The notes under the pieces are model-generated. The model did no database searches. It saw only the letters and a list, made by a program, of their open reading frames with translations, and was not told where the DNA came from. DNA of 7,676 nucleotides from Oscillospiraceae bacterium. Its GTDB lineage: Bacteria; Bacillota; Clostridia; Oscillospirales; Ruminococcaceae. Below, one piece after another: positions 5,471 through 7,676 of this stretch. Made by a program: the position numbers and the translations under genes. How positions within the stretch are numbered: the stretch's first letter is position 1; each line of letters begins with the position of its first letter. The stretch is taken from the NCBI GenBank assembly GCA_031253365.1, contig JAIRWE010000152.1, positions 1 to 7,676 of the forward strand, given 5' to 3'.

Positions 5471-6748
5471 ATGAACGGAATAAAGATTAGGACGAAAATA
5501 ATACTGCTGTTCACGGGGGCGGCGGTTTTATGCCTCGGGTTCGCCGTGACCGCGCTGCTTCTCGTCGCTTCTTTGAACTCGGCGAACGCCGACGAAGCCG
5601 CCCGCGCGACCGGCACACTCACCGTCGGAATATGCGTTTTCGCCGTCTTGCTGCCCGCCGGCTTTACGGCGGCGGGGCTTATCCTTTCGGGGACTATCTC
5701 AAAGCCCCTCAAATTCTTCGCGAAAGCCGTTTCCGGCATAGCCGAAACCGGGAATATCTTCCTTGAAGACGAAGCGTACAGGCAAAGCAAAATCCTCAAC
5801 GCCCGAAAAGACGAAATAGGGGAAATTTCCCGCTGCGTCGGCGATATGCTCGCCATGTTCCGCGAAAAAATCAAGTCGCTCAACGCCGTCGCCGGCGGCG
5901 ACTTAACCGCGAACATAGCCAACCGTTCGCCGAAGGACACGGTCGGCGCGGCAATGGTTTCGATGGTCGGAAGCCTTAACGGTATGTTTTCCGACATCCG
6001 CTCCGCCTCGGAAAGCGTGACGGAAGGCTCCTTCAAGGTGGACGACGCCGCGCGTTCCCTCGCGGACGGCGCCGCGCGACAGGCGGATTCGGTTCACGCG
6101 CTGAGCCTGACCGTGTCGGGCGTCGCGGAACAAACCGCGCAAAACGCCGAAATGGCGGCTCACAGCGCCTCGCTTTCCGGCACGGTAAAGACGCTTGCCG
6201 AAAAGGGCGAGCGGCAAATGGCGGAAATGATTAACGCGGTCGCCCTGATAAACAAATCCGGCGACGCGATAAGCACGATTATCAAGGTCATCGACGATAT
6301 AGCGTTCCAAACGAACCTGTTGGCGCTTAACGCGGGGGTGGAAGCCGCGAGGGCGGGGCAGCACGGGAAGGGCTTCGCCGTCGTCGCGTCCGAAATACGC
6401 GCGCTGGCGGCGAAAAGCCAAAGCGCGGCGAGCGACACGGGCGAGTTGATTACCGATTGCGTCGAAAAGGCGCGGCTGGGTTCAAAAATAGCGAGGGAAG
6501 CGGTCGACTCGTTCAGGAAAATCGTCGAAAACATCACGGAAAGCGCCGAACTCGCGGAGAAAATCGCCGGCTTGTCCGACAGTCAGGCGTCGGTAATCGC
6601 CGAAATCAACGGCGCGATAGACCAAATAAACGAAACGGTTCGGCTCAGCAGCCAAACCGCGCGGGAAAGCGCGCGCGACAGCCGGGAAGTAAGCAGGCAG
6701 TCGGCGTTGCTGCGGGAATCCATCGGGAAATTCAAGATAAGGACGTGA
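5471..6748 (+). CDS. Methyl-accepting chemotaxis protein lacking an extracellular sensor domain
   Basis: A 425-residue transmembrane chemoreceptor, which would control CheA kinase through a cytoplasmic coiled-coil hairpin. Two membrane helices (about 9-34 and 49-73) are joined by only about 14 residues, so there is no room for a periplasmic or extracellular ligand domain. A HAMP unit follows (ISKPLKFFAKAVSGIAETGN through DEIGEISRCVGDM, about 76-126), then an apparent second unit (IKSLNAVAGGDLTANIANRS and on, about 134-175). The signalling hairpin follows, with its tip at about 274-316: IDDIAFQTNLLALNAGVEAA, then RAGQHGKGFAVVASEIRALA. This is close to the near-invariant family sequence, with GV replacing the usual AI or AV. 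There is no C-terminal CheR/CheB-binding pentapeptide of the NWETF type. The ATG at 5471 has GGAGG 7 bases upstream. It probably senses membrane or cytoplasmic conditions, or works with partner receptors; the signal is unknown. Confidence 0.93.
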   Translation: MNGIKIRTKIILLFTGAAVLCLGFAVTALLLVASLNSANADEAARATGTLTVGICVFAVLLPAGFTAAGLILSGTISKPLKFFAKAVSGIAETGNIFLEDEAYRQSKILNARKDEIGEISRCVGDMLAMFREKIKSLNAVAGGDLTANIANRSPKDTVGAAMVSMVGSLNGMFSDIRSASESVTEGSFKVDDAARSLADGAARQADSVHALSLTVSGVAEQTAQNAEMAAHSASLSGTVKTLAEKGERQMAEMINAVALINKSGDAISTIIKVIDDIAFQTNLLALNAGVEAARAGQHGKGFAVVASEIRALAAKSQSAASDTGELITDCVEKARLGSKIAREAVDSFRKIVENITESAELAEKIAGLSDSQASVIAEINGAIDQINETVRLSSQTARESARDSREVSRQSALLRESIGKFKIRT

Positions 6749-6754
6749 CGCCTC

Positions 6755-7606
6755 ATGGTTAAAATCATCGCCGACAGCACCTGCGACCTGTCGCCGGAAA
6801 TAATTCAAAAGTATGATATAACGCTTACCCCGCTCCTTATCGTTTCGGGGGACGACGAGTTCCGCGACGGCGTGAACATCACGCCCGCCGACATTTTCAG
6901 GATGGTGGACGAAGAAAAGCGCGTCTGCAAAACCGCCGCCGTGAACGTGTTCGATTACCAAAGGGTTTTCGGGGAATTTTCCGAAAAATACGACGAGGTA
7001 GTCCAGATATGTATAAGCTCCGGGTTTTCCGCCTGCTTCCAGAACGCCGCGCTCGCCGCCGCGGACTTCCCGAACGTGTACGTCGTCGATTCCAAGAACC
7101 TTTCGACGGGCAGCGGATACTTGGTGTATGAAGCCGCGCTCATGGCGAAAGCGGGCTGCGGCGGGGAGGAAATCCGCCGCCGCGTGGCAGAATACGCCCC
7201 GCTTATGAACACCAGCTTCGTCATAAACAGGCTGGATTACCTGCATAAGGGCGGGCGCTGCTCGCTGACGTCGCTCATAGGCGCGAGGCTCCTCGGCGTC
7301 AAGCCGTGCATCGAGGTGGCCAACGGGTTTATGCGCGTCGGCAGGAAGTATCACGGCAGGTTCGAGGGCTGCCTTTCCGAATACGTGAGGGAACGCCTGT
7401 CCGTTCCCGATAACATCGACCCGAAGAGGGTGTTCATCACGCACCCCATGTGCGACGGCGAAACCGTCGAGGCGGTAAGGCAGACCTTGGCGGAATGTTT
7501 CGGTTTTGAAGAGGTAATCGAAACGAGGGCGGGATGCACCATCTCGAACCACTGCGGACCGAACACGCTGGGAATCATATTCAGGCAGAAAACCGCGTAT
7601 AAGTGA
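6755..7606 (+). CDS. DegV family protein (FakB-like fatty-acid-binding protein)
   Basis: A 283-residue DegV protein, the normal length. Members bind one fatty acid, and those named FakB present it to the kinase FakA, which phosphorylates it for phospholipid synthesis. Family landmarks are in order: IADSTCDLS (5-13), CISSGFSACFQNA (86-98, the SSG serine pocket), VVDSKNLSTGSGYLV (110-124), INRLDYLHKGGRCS (157-170), GVKPCIEVANG (181-191), and the C-terminal HCGPNTLGI (266-274), equal to the usual HxGPGxxG. It begins 6 bases after the chemoreceptor stop, with AAGGA (6739-6743) 11 bases upstream inside that gene, so the two are probably cotranscribed. No fakA gene is in the window. Cysteines replace common residues at several motif positions (Cys10, Cys86, Cys94, Cys169, Cys267). 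Family certain; lipid ligand and kinase partnership inferred. Confidence 0.93.
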   Translation: MVKIIADSTCDLSPEIIQKYDITLTPLLIVSGDDEFRDGVNITPADIFRMVDEEKRVCKTAAVNVFDYQRVFGEFSEKYDEVVQICISSGFSACFQNAALAAADFPNVYVVDSKNLSTGSGYLVYEAALMAKAGCGGEEIRRRVAEYAPLMNTSFVINRLDYLHKGGRCSLTSLIGARLLGVKPCIEVANGFMRVGRKYHGRFEGCLSEYVRERLSVPDNIDPKRVFITHPMCDGETVEAVRQTLAECFGFEEVIETRAGCTISNHCGPNTLGIIFRQKTAYK

Positions 7607-7610
7607 GAAA

Positions 7611-7616
7611 AAGGAG
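7611..7616 (+). promoter_or_regulatory. Ribosome-binding site of the partial 3' gene
   Basis: AAGGAG within an A-rich context lies 9 bases before the ATG at 7626 and 4 bases after the degV stop. It is the strongest ribosome site on the plus strand here and supports the start of the truncated gene. There is no terminator or promoter in the 19-base gap, so cotranscription with degV is likely. Confidence 0.85.
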
Positions 7617-7625
7617 ATATAACGT

Positions 7626-7676
7626 ATGTCCAAAAAAGACTACGGCGACAATTCTTTGCAAGCCCTGAAAGGTCCC
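7626..7676 (+). CDS. Probable DNA topoisomerase IV/gyrase subunit B, N-terminal 17 residues only
   Basis: An ATG with a strong ribosome site opens a frame running off the window. The 17 visible residues, MSKKDYGDNSLQALKGP, resemble the N-terminus of type IIA topoisomerase ATPase subunits, which reads roughly YGxxSIxxLxGxxxVRxRP before the GHKL ATP-binding fold. The ALKG form is one I recall from a clostridial branch of these proteins that continues with DRVRxRPAVIFGSDG rather than the classic EAVRKRPGMYIG. If right, the product would be the ATPase half of an A2B2 enzyme that decatenates or supercoils DNA, with a subunit A gene probably just downstream. The call rests on a very short peptide, and gyrB versus parE cannot be decided. 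Confidence 0.6.
   Translation, partial: MSKKDYGDNSLQALKGP

Noticed and set aside
433..6748. PilZ protein and chemoreceptor as one cyclic di-GMP/chemotaxis system
   Set aside because: They are on opposite strands, about 4.6 kb apart, with separate promoters and unrelated housekeeping genes between them. Nothing in the sequence joins them.
6482..7633. A 383-codon open frame on the minus strand opposite degV and the chemoreceptor end
   Set aside because: It lies opposite two clear family proteins. Its peptide is rich in Arg, Gly, Ala, Val and His, as expected for the antisense of GC-biased codons, and it shows no recognisable domain.

Overview
The window looks like a chromosomal segment of a moderately GC-rich member of the Bacillota, most likely class Clostridia and possibly a gut or rumen lineage. 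I infer this from gene content: an RNase M5 gene, the comEC-holA pair, a DegV/FakB-type lipid-binding protein, strong purine-rich Shine-Dalgarno sites, TTG and GTG starts, a start of a topoisomerase B subunit of the kind I associate with Clostridia, and a short GC-rich palindromic repeat. I see no transposase, integrase, CRISPR array, tRNA or rRNA. Most of the window is ordinary housekeeping sequence.

Layout. Bases 1-359 (+) are the 3' end of a glycoside hydrolase family 43 gene, closed by a strong intrinsic terminator (375-413). Bases 433-825 (-) encode a single-domain PilZ protein with its own near-consensus promoter (848-876). Bases 891-5286 (-) form one compact operon-like run read right to left: retropepsin-like aspartic protease, HIT protein, ComEC, DNA polymerase III delta (holA) and RNase M5 (rnmV). 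Its promoter lies at 5320-5348. Its genes are separated by about 20 bases or less, or overlap, and the holA ribosome site lies inside the end of comEC. Bases 5471-7676 (+) form a divergent run: a methyl-accepting chemotaxis protein with almost no extracellular domain, a DegV family protein, and the first 17 codons of a probable topoisomerase IV/gyrase B subunit. The promoter is at 5385-5413.

Functionally, the minus-strand run combines DNA uptake (ComEC), replication (HolA) and 5S rRNA maturation (RNase M5). The chemoreceptor and the PilZ protein suggest a motile or surface-sensing organism that uses cyclic di-GMP, although no flagellar or che genes are visible here. The GH43 end suggests plant polysaccharide use.

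The points most worth a second look are: an in-frame palindromic insertion flanked by 19-base direct repeats inside rnmV; a ComEC whose C-terminal region has lost the metallo-beta-lactamase motifs; a receptor without a sensor domain but with what looks like two HAMP units; and a hexamer repeated three times over the receptor promoter. I do not see a convincing previously undescribed multi-gene system.
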